DNA of 64,000 nt from Mangrovicoccus ximenensis (GCF_003056725.1 NZ_QBKZ01000001.1:746902-810901); one strand, 5' to 3'. Shown: positions 26,496-36,468, counted from the first letter of the stretch. Notes: generated from the letters alone by a model not told the origin. Made by a program: numbers and translations.

Positions 26496-28450
26496 GGCCG
26501 GTCTCCCTCGATGTAGCGGCGGCGCCTGGAGATGCTCTGCTGGAGCCGTTTCGCCGAACGGTCCCGGTCGACGAAACCGTAGTAGACAGACACGGTCCGC
26601 TCGGTGTCGCCCAGGAAATCCGCCAGTTCATGCATCGTGCATTCCCGGTACAGGAGGGCGATGGAACAGCGGCCGTGCCGGAATCTGTGGCTGGTGAGCG
26701 GGAGGCCGATCTCGGCCGAGCATAGGGCGAGCCAGGAGTCGAAGGTCTGGGGCACGAGATGGTCCAGGGGCCGGGGGGAGGCGTTGGTGGCGGGCGGGAA
26801 CAGCGTCTCGGTGCCGCCCGCCCCGAGGAAGAGCGGCCGGACCGTCTCGAGGTACCAGGCGAGGATTTCCGGACCGAAATCCCGCGCACCGTCGTCCCAG
26901 GCGCGGATCTCGATCCTGGGCAATGTCTTGCCGCGGATGTCCAGGGAGTCCCGGTTCTTCAATTCGCAGTTTGGGATCTCGATGGCGAGGTAGGGCGGAT
27001 GTTCCTCCAGGTGGCAGAAGAGGGTCCGGTTGCCGCCGCGATGGCGGAGGCGGAGGATGTTCGTCCGCCGGTAGGGCGCGCCCTCGAGGGCGATGGCGGC
27101 ATAGGCGGCGGCCGTGCCGAACATGCGCACGCGGCGCAGGAGGCCCTTCGCCCTGCCGCGTTCGCCAGGCGCAAGGCCGGCCATGCGGTTCGGGTCGCAG
27201 AGATCGAGCAGATCGAAGCCCAGAGCCGCGGCTTCCTGCTGCGCCTCTCGCGCGATTATGTAGTATTCGACATGCTGGCGTTCGAAGCGCTCGATCCGGG
27301 CCGGATCGGCAAGGAGGTCCATGCACCAGCGGACCGTCCCCGGGCTCATCCTCCTTCCGGCGTCGCGGCCCGCCCGGAGCCCGCGCATCTCCTTCAGCCC
27401 TTCGAGGAACTCCGCTTCCGGCACGGCATCGTTTCGTCTCAGGATCCGGCAAAGGCTGTCCACATAGGAGAAGTCGGTCTTGTCCTCGCGCTTCGCCTCT
27501 GCCGGTGCATTGACCCAGGCAGAGACGACGCTCTCCATCGTTTCTTCGGAAAAGAGGGACAGGAGGGTATTGGCGCCCGCCAGGTCATGGCCGAGCTCGC
27601 CCGCGGTCACGGCGTAGCAGCCGAGGGCCGAAGACATGACCTGGCGGGAGCCGGCGGAATAGGCCTCGCCGATGCGCCTCCGAGATTTCCTGCCGGCGAG
27701 TCTCGCGGCCCTGTCGACCCAGTCTGACCGTTCGGCTTCCAGATGCGGGGGCAATGCATAGGCCTTTTTCCGCAGGGCAGTGACGCTGGCCAGGGAAACG
27801 TTCGGCCGGTAATTTTCCAGTGGCGGCAGGTCGGGCAGATTTTCCATTTTCCGGAGCCCGGCCAGAATGGCGCCCCTTTCTGCCGGGGTCCCGCCGCAAT
27901 CGAGGACCGGACCGGCATTTTCGCAATCCAGGTCTCGCGGGCCGAGACCCAGCTTGCGGCTGGCATCGGCCAGCCTGGTCATGGCCGTCCTGTCGGACTT
28001 GGAAGTGACGCCGGCGGTTTCGAGGATCTGCAGGGTAGCGAGTAAGCCGGTCCATCCATCGGTGCGCGAATTCCGCTCCTCTGCCGCTTCCGTTTCTCCG
28101 CTCAGGTAGTCTATGAGCCGCTTCGCAGCCCGCCAGTTCTGCTTGTAGGTGTCGGGCTTTATTCCGGCATGTGCCAGCCGTTCATTGAGCTTCACGTTTG
28201 ATTTGGCATATTTCGGATACCTGCCTTCCAGGGCGGCAATATCCGCCGGAAAGTCCCGGAACTCCTCGCCGCATCCGTCCATCCGGAAAAGGTTCCTGGC
28301 CTTTTCCGCATCCTGAAGGCGCCTGGAATTTCCGTCCCGTTCGGCTTTCCGGACGGCGTGTAGCATGGTGAGGGGCCGGGCCGAAGGTCCGGGCGGGGAT
28401 TTCGGGCGCATGGCGTTATCGGGCGTAGATGGCGTTACAGGGAGGTCCAT
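26492..28450 (-). CDS. Tyrosine recombinase (first gene of trio)
   Basis: 652 residues from MDLPVTPSTPDNAMR, with AGGAGG upstream. The N-terminal ~300 residues are helical and DNA-binding-like. The C-terminal catalytic domain shows YRRTNILRLRH (arm Arg), SHRFRHG (HxxR, His588/Arg591) and FLGDTERTVSVYYGF with the candidate nucleophile Tyr at 623/624. The second catalytic His is replaced by Asp in FLGD. The size is about twice that of a phage integrase. Together with the small HTH gene upstream and two more recombinase-like genes downstream, it resembles the core of GInt or Tn554/RIT-type site-specific elements. Confidence 0.75.
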   Translation of the reverse strand: MDLPVTPSTPDNAMRPKSPPGPSARPLTMLHAVRKAERDGNSRRLQDAEKARNLFRMDGCGEEFRDFPADIAALEGRYPKYAKSNVKLNERLAHAGIKPDTYKQNWRAAKRLIDYLSGETEAAEERNSRTDGWTGLLATLQILETAGVTSKSDRTAMTRLADASRKLGLGPRDLDCENAGPVLDCGGTPAERGAILAGLRKMENLPDLPPLENYRPNVSLASVTALRKKAYALPPHLEAERSDWVDRAARLAGRKSRRRIGEAYSAGSRQVMSSALGCYAVTAGELGHDLAGANTLLSLFSEETMESVVSAWVNAPAEAKREDKTDFSYVDSLCRILRRNDAVPEAEFLEGLKEMRGLRAGRDAGRRMSPGTVRWCMDLLADPARIERFERQHVEYYIIAREAQQEAAALGFDLLDLCDPNRMAGLAPGERGRAKGLLRRVRMFGTAAAYAAIALEGAPYRRTNILRLRHRGGNRTLFCHLEEHPPYLAIEIPNCELKNRDSLDIRGKTLPRIEIRAWDDGARDFGPEILAWYLETVRPLFLGAGGTETLFPPATNASPRPLDHLVPQTFDSWLALCSAEIGLPLTSHRFRHGRCSIALLYRECTMHELADFLGDTERTVSVYYGFVDRDRSAKRLQQSISRRRRYIEGDRP

Positions 28451-28558
28451 AACGTTTCCTCCTTGTCTTTCGGGAACCGAAAGACTGCTGGTTTTCGTTA
28501 TCCTGCCATTGCAGGGATTATAGGAGATTACAGGGACTTATCCGCAAAATTCCGTTAT
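28414..28558. promoter_or_regulatory. Cluster of CGTTAY motifs and a perfect palindrome upstream of the recombinases
   Basis: Five CGTTAT/CGTTAC motifs occur in 145 bp: 28414, 28433, 28449 (reverse), 28496 and 28553. Between the HTH and first recombinase genes lies GTCTTTCGG (28465-28473), mirrored by CCGAAAGAC (28477-28485) with a GAA spacer. It could be an operator for the small HTH protein, an attenuator, or recombinase-binding core sites. Confidence 0.45.
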
Positions 28559-29062
28559 TGGAGCGGATTCTGCCCTGACAGGCGAGGACTGAACGGTCGC
28601 GTCCTGGGAGAAGGGCGGCGGCCGTCCCTCTACAAGCGCTTCGATCTCAGCCGGGATCCAGCGGCGGTCCCTCGGAAAATCAGGGCCTTTTCTCCGCCGC
28701 AGAAGCTGCACGGAGGCGGGAAATGAAGATTCGGCATCTCTTGCCTTTTTGCCGAGGGCGGAGACACTTTCTCCCGTGGTGCGGGAAACCCAGGACGCTC
28801 GCTGGAGAGGTTTTAGGAGGAGATGGAACTCCTCTGGAGATCCGGGAACAATCTTCAGAACCGCTCGGAATATGGCCAGCGTGGAGTATTTCCTGTTCCG
28901 CGCGTTTCCTGAAATGTCCTTCAGGTCGTGTTGCCGGATGAAGTCCGAAACAGAGTTCTTTCCGAGCTGTGTCCATGCTTTCAGTTCCGCCGCGGTCATG
29001 ACGGTCTTGTTTTCAATCAGTAGCGGCGGAATCTTCCATTCGTCTATTTTGTCGTTGGGCAT
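28538..29062 (-). CDS. Small HTH DNA-binding protein heading the recombinase operon
   Basis: 174 residues from MPNDKIDEWK; this ATG has GGAG six bases upstream, unlike the in-frame ATGs at 29065 and 29086. Residues ~20-65 (MTAAELKAWTQLGKNSVSDFIRQHDL...NRKYSTLAIFRAVLKI) look like a winged-helix/excisionase-type DNA-binding region; the basic tail is low complexity. It lies 87 bp before the recombinase trio in the same direction. Small HTH proteins accompany three-recombinase modules in known GInt islands and may regulate or direct recombination (inference). Confidence 0.6.
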   Translation of the reverse strand: MPNDKIDEWKIPPLLIENKTVMTAAELKAWTQLGKNSVSDFIRQHDLKDISGNARNRKYSTLAIFRAVLKIVPGSPEEFHLLLKPLQRASWVSRTTGESVSALGKKARDAESSFPASVQLLRRRKGPDFPRDRRWIPAEIEALVEGRPPPFSQDATVQSSPVRAESAPITEFCG

Positions 29063-29389
29063 CATTTTCTCCATCTCGATGCCCAATCCATTTGTACGAA
29101 TAAAATCGGCATGTCTAACAGTTTCAAAGCCGGGCTAAGAAAGAAAAACAGGATGGTTTTGTTTGATGTTATGTTCAGTATCAACAGTTGACATATTGCT
29201 GAAGTTCTGAATGCAAAAAGAGTATTTGATCTGCGAATCTTTGACTTCAATCACACGGCGGAAGGCCGAACTCGGCGCCGTTACCCGGTTCCCAATAAGG
29301 GAGCGGTTCGCAAGGGCGCCGACATAGTCGATCCTGAACAACGGGTTCAGGCGGCGGCACGGGCCTGCTGCGGGCCTTGGTCTCCGGTC
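29063..29389. other. AT-richer intergenic region upstream of the recombinase operon
   Basis: 327 bp without a credible gene. The first ~180 bp are clearly AT-richer than the window (TTGATA and TTGACA hexamers present) and probably carry the operon promoter. The rest, from about 29260, is GC-rich IS5 debris. Confidence 0.4.
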
Positions 29390-29943
29390 ATGAACACCCA
29401 CAATGGCGGCGATGAAACCGGCCCAAACGACCCGCAGGTGGGCGAGGACCTTGCGGATGTCCTGGCCGCAGCCGCAGAGCACGGCAGAGATCGCGTCGCC
29501 CTCCGTTCCCTTCAACGGACACCGCGCCAGACGGCCATCCTTTTTCACGTGCCCGATCTCGGGCTCGATGGAACTCCGGTGCCATACGTCGGCGCCAGCT
29601 TCGGCGTCACGCTGCGGCGCTGGCTGCCGATCAGGATTCTCGCCGTTGTCACCTGGTGTCCGCGGTAGCCGCGGTCGAGCACCACCAGGCTCGGCATCCC
29701 GCCGGTCAGCACTTCGACCTGTTCCAGCGCAGCGCCGAGCGTGTGGCCGTCATACGGGTTCCCAGGAAAGCTCCGGGCGCCGACCACGAAGCCCTCGTCC
29801 AACGTGGTGGCCAGGCTGTCCTTGCAGCCGAACTCGTAGCGGATACGGGCTTTGCCCTTGGAGATGCAATTCACCGCGGGCTCTTGCAGCGCGTAGATCT
29901 TGCCGCGGCTTTTCGGCTTCTGATGCAGCAGCCGCTTCCATAT
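29390..29943 (-). mobile_element. IS5-family transposase, C-terminal fragment with frameshift
   Basis: Starting at WKRLLHQKPKSRGKIYALQEP, the frame reads KGKARIRYEFGCKDSLATTLDEGFVVGARSFPGNPYDGHTL, LVVLDRGYRGHQVTTARIL and VTPKL. It then jumps frame near 29565 to SIEPEIGHVKKDGRLARCPLKGTEGDAISAVLCGCGQDIRKVLAHLRVVWA. This is the DDE region and C-terminus of an IS5-type transposase lacking its N-terminal ~40%. The internal Cys/Gly-rich end is intact. It is inactive and marks the outer edge of the recombinase island. Confidence 0.8.
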
Positions 29944-30435
29944 ATGCGTCTGAAAACCGTTGCATAACCGAAAAACATGGGAAGTTCGCTATGTAGCGCA
30001 TTTCGGACCGTGACGTGGTGGCGGGACCTCCGGAGCAACGGGTGTCCCGGCTGAGATCGGCCACGGAATGGAAGCATGATAGCATGCGCAATGCGCTGCG
30101 AGCTGGAACTTCCGTGAAAATCCGCGGCACGGCGGGCATCTTGGGCACTTTCGTAAGTCCTTATGGTTCTGGCCAGCCGGTTTTGCCGGGCCCGCGAATA
30201 TCGCAGGTCGCGCACATCATTCCAATTCCGTCCCGTCCCTGAACGGGGTGGCGGGTGGCTTCGATTGGGAGGCCGGGACGGAGGGAGGCGCCTTCGGCGC
30301 AGGGAACTGCACCGTTCCGGCTCAGCGGGCCGTGCCCGGGCGGAGCGAGCTTGCGATGGGCCATTCGCGGCAGTGGAAGATCCCCTGTGTCGATCGGGGG
30401 GGACGCTGCGGCGGGGCAGGGCCTGGAGGCTGCGG
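29944..30435. other. Gene-poor region
   Basis: About 490 bp in which every frame is either short or of the Arg/Pro/Gly-rich type produced by GC-rich non-coding DNA. No RNA fold, repeat or promoter stands out. Confidence 0.4.
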
Positions 30436-30921
30436 TCAGCGACCGTGAGAGAGAATGCGGCCTCGCCGGCCGACGGGGGCTCCGCGTGCGTCATCGTGCA
30501 TGGCCGTCCCGGCGAGTCGCCCGGTTCTGGCACCTGCACCTGCTTGCGCGCCGAGCGCGAGTGACGGATGCCCTTGCCTCGGTCCGGCTGTCTTCGGCGC
30601 GTGCCGGGACAAGGGTTTCCCGGAGGCCGTCCTTGCCGAAGTTGCCCGGGCAGCCGGGATCTGCCAGAGCGTAACTCTGACCGCGTCGCGGCCTCCGGCA
30701 CTTGTCGGCCGATCCGCTTGCAGCCCTCCGGCACCGGCTTTTTCGGCTGCGGCGTTCCGGCATCTCTCCCCCAGCTCCGCCAGGGCCTCGCCGAGCCCGG
30801 CGAATCTGCGTCTCTCCGCCTCGGCTTCCGCCTTCTGCGCGGCCCTTCGGCCCGCCCAGCCAAGGACCAGCGCGGCGCTGGCAAGTGCGGCACCTGCGAT
30901 GGCGATCGGGTCGATTGGCAT
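30436..30921 (-). CDS. Hypothetical membrane-anchored coiled-coil protein, probably truncated
   Basis: From MPIDPIAIAGAALASAALVLGWAG (GGAG six bases upstream), the first ~22 residues form one membrane helix, followed by a charged Ala/Glu/Arg coiled-coil-like segment (RRAAQKAEAEAERRRFAGLGEALAELGERCR). Beyond residue ~70 the sequence becomes Arg/Pro/Gly-rich and unconvincing. I infer a gene start joined to unrelated DNA. An RmuC-like or other membrane-tethered coiled-coil protein is possible but not shown. Confidence 0.3.
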   Translation of the reverse strand: MPIDPIAIAGAALASAALVLGWAGRRAAQKAEAEAERRRFAGLGEALAELGERCRNAAAEKAGAGGLQADRPTSAGGRDAVRVTLWQIPAARATSARTASGKPLSRHAPKTAGPRQGHPSLALGAQAGAGARTGRLAGTAMHDDARGAPVGRRGRILSHGR

Positions 30922-31177
30922 CATCGTCTCCATTCGTGAACCGGCACAGTCCGCGGGGCGGGGCATCGCTCAGTCTAGCCGCAATCCGGTCTTCCGGGAA
31001 CCGGCTGCTGCGGCGTCCGGGCCGGAAGGGAGGCCCCCGCGCGTTCCGGGGCGGTCCAGGCGTGGGAGCATGCGGTGATCTCCGGGCATTCGCAGGGGGG
31101 CGGACTGGTATTCCCGGGAAAGCGGTTGCCGGGTTGAACCGCTCCGGCTGCGCAGTCCGCCAGTGGGGGATTTTCGA

Positions 31178-31480
31178 ATGCATCTTGCCAAGTTCGTACC
31201 GCTATCCGCGGGTCTTTTTCTCGTTCTGGCGTCGGCGGCATCGCCAGCGCCGCAGCTGTCCGGCACGGGAGGTACCTGGCCTGCCGGTCCGGTCACCGAG
31301 GATGCGCCCGCTGCAGCCGGGTCCGCGGCCATTCTCGACCGCATCCATGCGCTGATGCCCGGCGGGGTCGAGGTCGCGGCTGCCTGCTGCAAGCGGTGCA
31401 AGAAGGGAAAGGCCTGCGGAGACAGCTGCATTTCGCGGGACAAGAGCTGCCACAAGGGGGCCGGATGCGCCTGCGACTGA
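31178..31480 (+). CDS. Secreted small cysteine-rich protein
   Basis: 100 residues starting MHLAKFVPLSAGLFLVLAS, a clear signal peptide. A Pro/Ala linker is followed by the C-terminal knot CCKRCKKGKACGDSCISR...CHKGAGCACD with eight cysteines. This Cys/Lys-rich tail recurs in small exported proteins of Alphaproteobacteria, often beside a staphylococcal-nuclease-like gene, as here: the next gene starts inside its last codons. Metal binding or a disulfide-stabilised surface role is possible. Function is unknown. Confidence 0.65.
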   Translation: MHLAKFVPLSAGLFLVLASAASPAPQLSGTGGTWPAGPVTEDAPAAAGSAAILDRIHALMPGGVEVAAACCKRCKKGKACGDSCISRDKSCHKGAGCACD

Positions 31481-31713
31481 ACCTGCTGCCGGTCGTTGCT
31501 CTTGTCCTGGCAACGGCTACTTCTCCGGCCCTTGCCGCAGGTCCGTCCGAGATCTCCGGTGCCGTCCGGCTCAGGGACGGAGATACGCCCGTCGTCGGCG
31601 GCGTGCCGGTCCGCCTGGGCGGTCTGACCTGTGACGAGCGGGGCAGCAGGATGGGCGACCGGGCGACAGCGAGGCTTTGGGACATCGCCGGCAAGCGGCA
31701 CCTGACCTGCTGA
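31465..31713 (+). pseudogene. Thermonuclease-like (SNase) gene, 3' truncated
   Basis: Starts MRLRLNLLPVVALVLATATSPALA (signal peptide), overlapping the Cys-rich gene by 16 bp. ISGAVRLRDGDTPVVGGVPVRLGGLTCDERGSRMGDRATARL is the N-terminal SNase fold with the DGDT metal motif. The frame stops after GKRHLTC, at 82 residues, where the second half with the catalytic Arg/Glu should follow. The downstream sequence shows no continuation, so this is truncation rather than a point stop. Overlap suggests the two secreted products were co-translated. Confidence 0.65.
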
Positions 31714-31910
31714 GGTGGTCCCCGTTTCCCGGACAGTTTTGCGGAAGGCAGTTCATCCCATTAGGTCATCCGTCAGTCCGATAGGCGCATCGCGCCTGCG
31801 GCGGTCTTTTTCATGCGTCCTTATTGCTTTTCGCCCTACATTGCTCCGCGCGGAGGAGTGTGCCATGTGTTTCCCGTATCCGCCCAGCAGCCCGGGGAGA
31901 GCTCTCGCAG

Positions 31911-32693
31911 ATGACCGATTTTGCCCATCGCCGCACTCTGATGGTCGATACCCAGGTCCGGCCCGCCGATGTGACCAGGTTCCCGATCATCGAAGCGCTG
32001 CTGCGCGTGCCGCGCGAGATCTACGTGCCGGAGGAGCTGAAGGACGCCGCCTATGTCGGCGAGAACCTGCCGCTGGGCGAGGGCCGAGTCCTGCTGGAGC
32101 CGCGCACCTTCGCCAAGATGCTCGAGGCCGCGGCCGTCCGGCCCGCCGATCTTGTGCTCGATGTCGGGCCCGGTCTGGGCTATTCGGCCTGCGTGCTGGC
32201 GCATCTTGCCGAAGCCGTGGTCGCGGTCGAGGAAGATCCGGACATGGCCCGCGAGGCGGCGGCGAACCTCTCCGAACACGGCGCCGACAATGTCGCGGTG
32301 GTCGAGGGGCAGCTGGCCGAGGGCATGGCCCAGCACGGGCCCTATGACGTCATCGTGATCGAAGGTGCGGTAGAATCCATCGGTGATGCGCTATTAGCAC
32401 AGCTCAAGGAAGGCGGTCGCATCGTCGCGCCGTTTGTGGATGGCGCGCTGGGGGCCGTGCGGGTAGGGTACAAGCTGAACGGATCGGTTTCGTGGCGGTT
32501 TGCCTTCAATGCCGGCGCGCCCGTCCTTCCCGGATTCGAGCAGACGAAAGACTCGCGCTCTGAGGGACCGCCTTTTCCGGCGGCGGAGCGCTGCAGGAAA
32601 AAGAACGAGGACCCAAGGTGCGCAAGATCAAGACAACCCTGCTGGCCTGCGCGGCGGCACTCGCGGTCACGGCCGCGTCGGCGGAAACCCTGA
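31911..32693 (+). CDS. pcm: Protein-L-isoaspartate O-methyltransferase, altered C-terminus
   Basis: 260 residues from [18 protein letters not shown]. The SAM-binding motif [20 protein letters not shown] and the EEDPDMA acidic loop are present; the enzyme repairs isoaspartyl residues. Family members of this type end at about 215 residues (..GAPVLPGFE plus a short tail). Here, after PGFEQTK, the frame runs ~45 residues further through Arg/Pro-rich sequence and overlaps the tolC start by 76 bp, suggesting a small indel removed the normal stop. The core should still fold. Adjacency to tolC is common in Rhodobacteraceae. Confidence 0.85.
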   Translation: MTDFAHRRTLMVDTQVRPADVTRFPIIEALLRVPREIYVPEELKDAAYVGENLPLGEGRVLLEPRTFAKMLEAAAVRPADLVLDVGPGLGYSACVLAHLAEAVVAVEEDPDMAREAAANLSEHGADNVAVVEGQLAEGMAQHGPYDVIVIEGAVESIGDALLAQLKEGGRIVAPFVDGALGAVRVGYKLNGSVSWRFAFNAGAPVLPGFEQTKDSRSEGPPFPAAERCRKKNEDPRCARSRQPCWPARRHSRSRPRRRKP

Positions 32694-34036
32694 CGGACAC
32701 GCTGGTTTCCGCCTACAACAACTCCAATCTCCTCGAACAGAACCGCGCCGTGCTCCGCGCCGCCGACGAGGATGTCGCCATCGCGGTCTCCGCGCTGCGG
32801 CCGATCTTCGCCTATTCGGCCTCGCGCAGCTATTTCTGGGACCTCGATACCGACGTCATCCAGACCGCCGCGGGACGGGTGCGCGAGAACAGCCAGTCGA
32901 TCACCAACACGCTGGAACTGACCGCGCAGATGAGCCTGTTCGAGTTCGGCCGCAACCGGCTGGCCGTGGAGGCCGCCAAGGAGGCGGTGCTGGCCGCGCG
33001 CCAGGCGCTGGTCGCGCAGGAGCAGGACGTGCTGTTTTCCGCGGTTCAGGCCTATACCCAGGTGCGCCAGGCCGCAGCCTTCGTCGATCTGCGCCGCAAC
33101 AACGTCCGCGTCCTCGAAGAGGAACTGCGCGCCGCCAATGACCGCTTCGACGTGGGCGAGGTGACCCGCACCGACGTTGCCCAGGCCGAGGCCTTCCTCG
33201 CCTCCGCCCAGGCCAGCCTTGTTGCGGCGAACGGCGATCTGGAAACCGCGCGCGAGGCCTTCAACCTGGCGGTCGGCCGCTATCCGGGCGACCTTGCGCC
33301 GCCGCCGGCCTTCTCGAACCGCCCGGCAAGCCTGCAGGCGGCCCGCGACGTCGCCGTGCGCGGCCATCCGGCGATCCGCCAGCAGCAGTTCCTGGTCTCC
33401 GCGCAGGAGGTCAATGTCGACATCGCCCAGCGGGAAATCCTGCCGGCGCTCAGCGCCACCGGCTCGATCGGCTATTCCGACTCCGCGCAGAGCTCGAACA
33501 CAAACGACCTGGAGCCGGTCGCCAGCGTCGGCATCGAGTTCGGCGGCCCGATCTACCGCGGCGGCCAGATCAACGCGCTCTACCGCCGCGCGGTCGCGCA
33601 GCTGGAGCAGAACCGTGCCGGGCTGCTGCAGACCACGCTGAACGTGCAGGAACGGGTCGGCTTTGCCTGGGCCAACTTCCAGGTGGCGATCGCCAGCCTC
33701 GAGGCCACCGAGCGCCAGATCGAGGCCTCGCAGGTCGCCTTCGAGGGCACGCGCGAGGAGGCCACCCTGGGCGCGCGCACCACGCTTGACGTGCTGAACG
33801 CCGAGCAGGACCTGCTCGACGCCCGCGGCAGCCGGATCGAGGCGCTGACCGTCGAGCAGGATGCCTACTACTTCCTGCTGTCGACCATGGGCCTGCTGAC
33901 CGCCGACGATCTGGGTCTCGATGTCGTCGCCTATGACGAGAATGCCTATTACGAGAAGGTCCGCACCGCACCTTCGGTCGTTACCTCGGAGCAGGGCATC
34001 AAGCTCGACAAGGTGCTCAAGGCGCTCGGGAAGTGA
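32618..34036 (+). CDS. tolC: TolC-family outer-membrane efflux protein
   Basis: 472 residues from a GTG start; signal peptide cleaved near ASAET. The two-repeat outer-membrane factor architecture is visible: long helical segments ([31 protein letters not shown]... and ...[39 protein letters not shown]), with the [12 protein letters not shown] end-of-helix motif and the YRGGQI turn. It forms the trimeric exit duct for type I secretion and RND/ABC efflux. Intact and complete. Confidence 0.92.
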   Translation: MRKIKTTLLACAAALAVTAASAETLTDTLVSAYNNSNLLEQNRAVLRAADEDVAIAVSALRPIFAYSASRSYFWDLDTDVIQTAAGRVRENSQSITNTLELTAQMSLFEFGRNRLAVEAAKEAVLAARQALVAQEQDVLFSAVQAYTQVRQAAAFVDLRRNNVRVLEEELRAANDRFDVGEVTRTDVAQAEAFLASAQASLVAANGDLETAREAFNLAVGRYPGDLAPPPAFSNRPASLQAARDVAVRGHPAIRQQQFLVSAQEVNVDIAQREILPALSATGSIGYSDSAQSSNTNDLEPVASVGIEFGGPIYRGGQINALYRRAVAQLEQNRAGLLQTTLNVQERVGFAWANFQVAIASLEATERQIEASQVAFEGTREEATLGARTTLDVLNAEQDLLDARGSRIEALTVEQDAYYFLLSTMGLLTADDLGLDVVAYDENAYYEKVRTAPSVVTSEQGIKLDKVLKALGK

Positions 34037-34040
34037 CGGC

Positions 34041-34535
34041 ATGGCAGATAGCGGAAAGACGGAGGCGCAGATGAGCGCCTCCCGCGATCCCGAGGAGGTC
34101 CTGGCCTCCATCCGGCGGCTCGTCGCCAAGGAAGTGCAGCACCAGCAGGAGCGGGAGGCCGCCGAGCGGCCGGACCGCGACATGCCGGTGGTCAGCGAGA
34201 AGGCCAGCGCCGCCGCGCGGCGGCTGGTCCTGGGCACGGGCGCCCGGATTGCCGCCAACGGGGAACGGCGGCGGCGTCTGACGCGAGGACCGGCAGGAAG
34301 GCCTCGGCGCAGCGGGACCGTCCTGTCCGGGGCGCAATGCCGGTTTGGCCGTCCGCGCTCCCGCAGGTCTCCTTGTTGCCCGTTGCCGGTGCAGGGCAGC
34401 CGCTCGGAACCGGCGGGAGGGTCAGCGGCTCCAGGTCGCCGGGTCGGTTCGCCGGCGGCGGTTCCGGAAACGGAAAAGGGGCGCCCGGAGGCGCCCCTTC
34501 TGGTCTGCGGATCTGCGAAGGATCAGCAGCCGTAG
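34041..34535 (+). pseudogene. PopZ/DUF2497-like small protein, C-terminus replaced
   Basis: MADSGKTEAQMSASRDPEEVLASIRRLVAKEVQHQQE is the N-terminal motif of the polar-organising DUF2497 proteins often encoded just after tolC. After ~60 residues (about 34230) the frame is Arg/Pro-rich and crosses the glnA terminator, so the conserved C-terminal segment is missing. Probably a truncated remnant. The motif is short, so the family call is moderate. Confidence 0.45.
34476..34499 (-). terminator. Rho-independent terminator of glnA
   Basis: AAGGGGCGCC (34476-34485) pairs perfectly with GGCGCCCCTT (34490-34499). On the - strand the stem is followed by TT and lies 24 bp past the glnA stop. Confidence 0.8.
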
Positions 34536-35929
34536 TACATCTTGTACTCGATCGGGTGCGGGGTGTGCTCGTAGGCATAGACCTCGTCCCACTTGAGCGC
34601 CAGGTAGCCTTCGATCTGGCCCTTGGTGAACACGTCGCCTGCCAGCAGGAACTCGTGATCGGCTTCCAGCGACTCGAGGGCTTCGCGCAGCGAGGCACAG
34701 ACGGTCGGGATGCCTGCCAGTTCTTCCGGCTCCAGGTCGTACAGGTCCTTGTCGGACGCTTCGCCCGGATGGATCTTGTTCTTGATGCCGTCGAGGCCGG
34801 CCATCAGCAGGGCCGAGAACGCCAGGTAGGGGTTCGCTGCCGGATCGGGGAAGCGGGCTTCGACGCGCTTCGCCTTCGGGGATTCCGCCCACGGGATACG
34901 CACGCAGCCGGAGCGGTTCGAAGCCGAGTAGGCGCGCAGCACCGGAGCTTCGAAGCCCGGGATCAGGCGCTTGTACGAGTTGGTGGTCGGGTTGGTGAAG
35001 GCGTTCAGCGTCTTGGCGTGCTTCAGGATGCCGCCGATGAAGTACAGCGCCTCGTCCGACAGGTCAGCATATTTGTCGCCTGCGAAGAGCGGCTTGCCGT
35101 CCTTCCAGATCGACATGTTGACGTGCATGCCGGTGCCGTTGTCGCCGGAGATCGGCTTCGGCATGAAGGTCGCCGACTTGCCGTAGGCCTGGGCCACGTT
35201 CTGCACGACGTACTTGTACTTCTGGATCTCGTCGGCCTGCTTGGTCAGCGTGCCGAAGATCAGGCCCAGCTCGTGCTGGCAGGACGCCACTTCGTGGTGG
35301 TGCTTGTCGACCTTCATGCCCATGCGCTTCATGGTCGAGAGCATCTCGGAACGGATGTCCTGGGCGTCGTCGATCGGGTTGACCGGGAAGTAGCCGCCCT
35401 TGATGCCCGGGCGCATGCCGGTGTTGCCCATCTCGTACTCGGTGTCCGAGTTCCAGGCCGCGTCGACCGCGTCCACCTGGAAGGAGACCTTGTTCATCGC
35501 GACCGAGAACCGGACGTCGTCAAACAGGAAGAATTCTGCTTCCGGACCCATGTAGGCCGCGTCGCCGATGCCCGAGGAGATCAGGTAGGCTTCCGCCTTT
35601 TCCGCGGTGCCGCGCGGGTCGCGGTCATAGGCGTCGCCGGTGTCCGGCTCGACGACCGAGCAGTGCAGACAAGCGGTTTTCTCTGCATAGAACGGGTCGA
35701 TGTAGACGGAATCGGTGTCCGGCATCAGCTTCATGTCGGACTGGTCGATCGACTTCCAGCCGGCGATGGAGGAGCCGTCGAACATGAAGCCCTCTTCCAG
35801 GAAGTCCTCGTCGACCAGGTCTGCCAGCACGGTGACGTGCTGCAGCTTGCCGCGCGGGTCCGTGAAGCGGATGTCGACGTATTCGACGCCCTCGTCTGCG
35901 ATCAGTTTGAGAACGGCTTCTTTACTCAT
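34523..35929 (-). CDS. glnA: Glutamine synthetase type I
   Basis: 468 residues, full length. [26 protein letters not shown], the [15 protein letters not shown] active-site stretch, [10 protein letters not shown] and the C-terminal adenylylation loop [17 protein letters not shown] (Tyr near 398) are all present. It ligates ammonia to glutamate and is controlled by adenylylation through PII. It is transcribed after glnB, 48 bp apart, with an AAGGGA ribosome site and its own terminator. Intact and typical of Rhodobacteraceae. Confidence 0.97.
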   Translation of the reverse strand: MSKEAVLKLIADEGVEYVDIRFTDPRGKLQHVTVLADLVDEDFLEEGFMFDGSSIAGWKSIDQSDMKLMPDTDSVYIDPFYAEKTACLHCSVVEPDTGDAYDRDPRGTAEKAEAYLISSGIGDAAYMGPEAEFFLFDDVRFSVAMNKVSFQVDAVDAAWNSDTEYEMGNTGMRPGIKGGYFPVNPIDDAQDIRSEMLSTMKRMGMKVDKHHHEVASCQHELGLIFGTLTKQADEIQKYKYVVQNVAQAYGKSATFMPKPISGDNGTGMHVNMSIWKDGKPLFAGDKYADLSDEALYFIGGILKHAKTLNAFTNPTTNSYKRLIPGFEAPVLRAYSASNRSGCVRIPWAESPKAKRVEARFPDPAANPYLAFSALLMAGLDGIKNKIHPGEASDKDLYDLEPEELAGIPTVCASLREALESLEADHEFLLAGDVFTKGQIEGYLALKWDEVYAYEHTPHPIEYKMYYGC

Positions 35930-35977
35930 TTGACCGTTTTCCCTTCTCTCTTACGGTTGTTCCAGTGGTTTCCGGGG

Positions 35978-36316
<339 letters not shown>

Positions 36317-36468
36317 TCACCGACTCCTTCGCATCGTCTGGCGTTGGCAACGGACAGATCACTTTCAAACTTGCTCCACAATTGACTAGGGTCGGGCGGC
36401 TGCCCGATGGTGGATCGCGGGCGGAGCAAGGCCTTAAAAATGTGCACTGCGCAAGGGAAATAGGCGAA

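Noticed and set aside
28450-29062. CRISPR-like repeats in the CGTTAY region
   Set aside because: Motifs are only 6-7 bp and irregularly spaced; no repeat-spacer array and no cas genes occur in the window.
30163-30960. Several + strand frames of 60-200 codons
   Set aside because: Overlapping frames on both strands with Arg/Pro/Gly-rich sequence and no ribosome sites; treated as non-coding apart from one doubtful - strand gene.
32342-34258. 638-codon open frame antisense to tolC
   Set aside because: Antisense shadow of a complete TolC; low-complexity composition.
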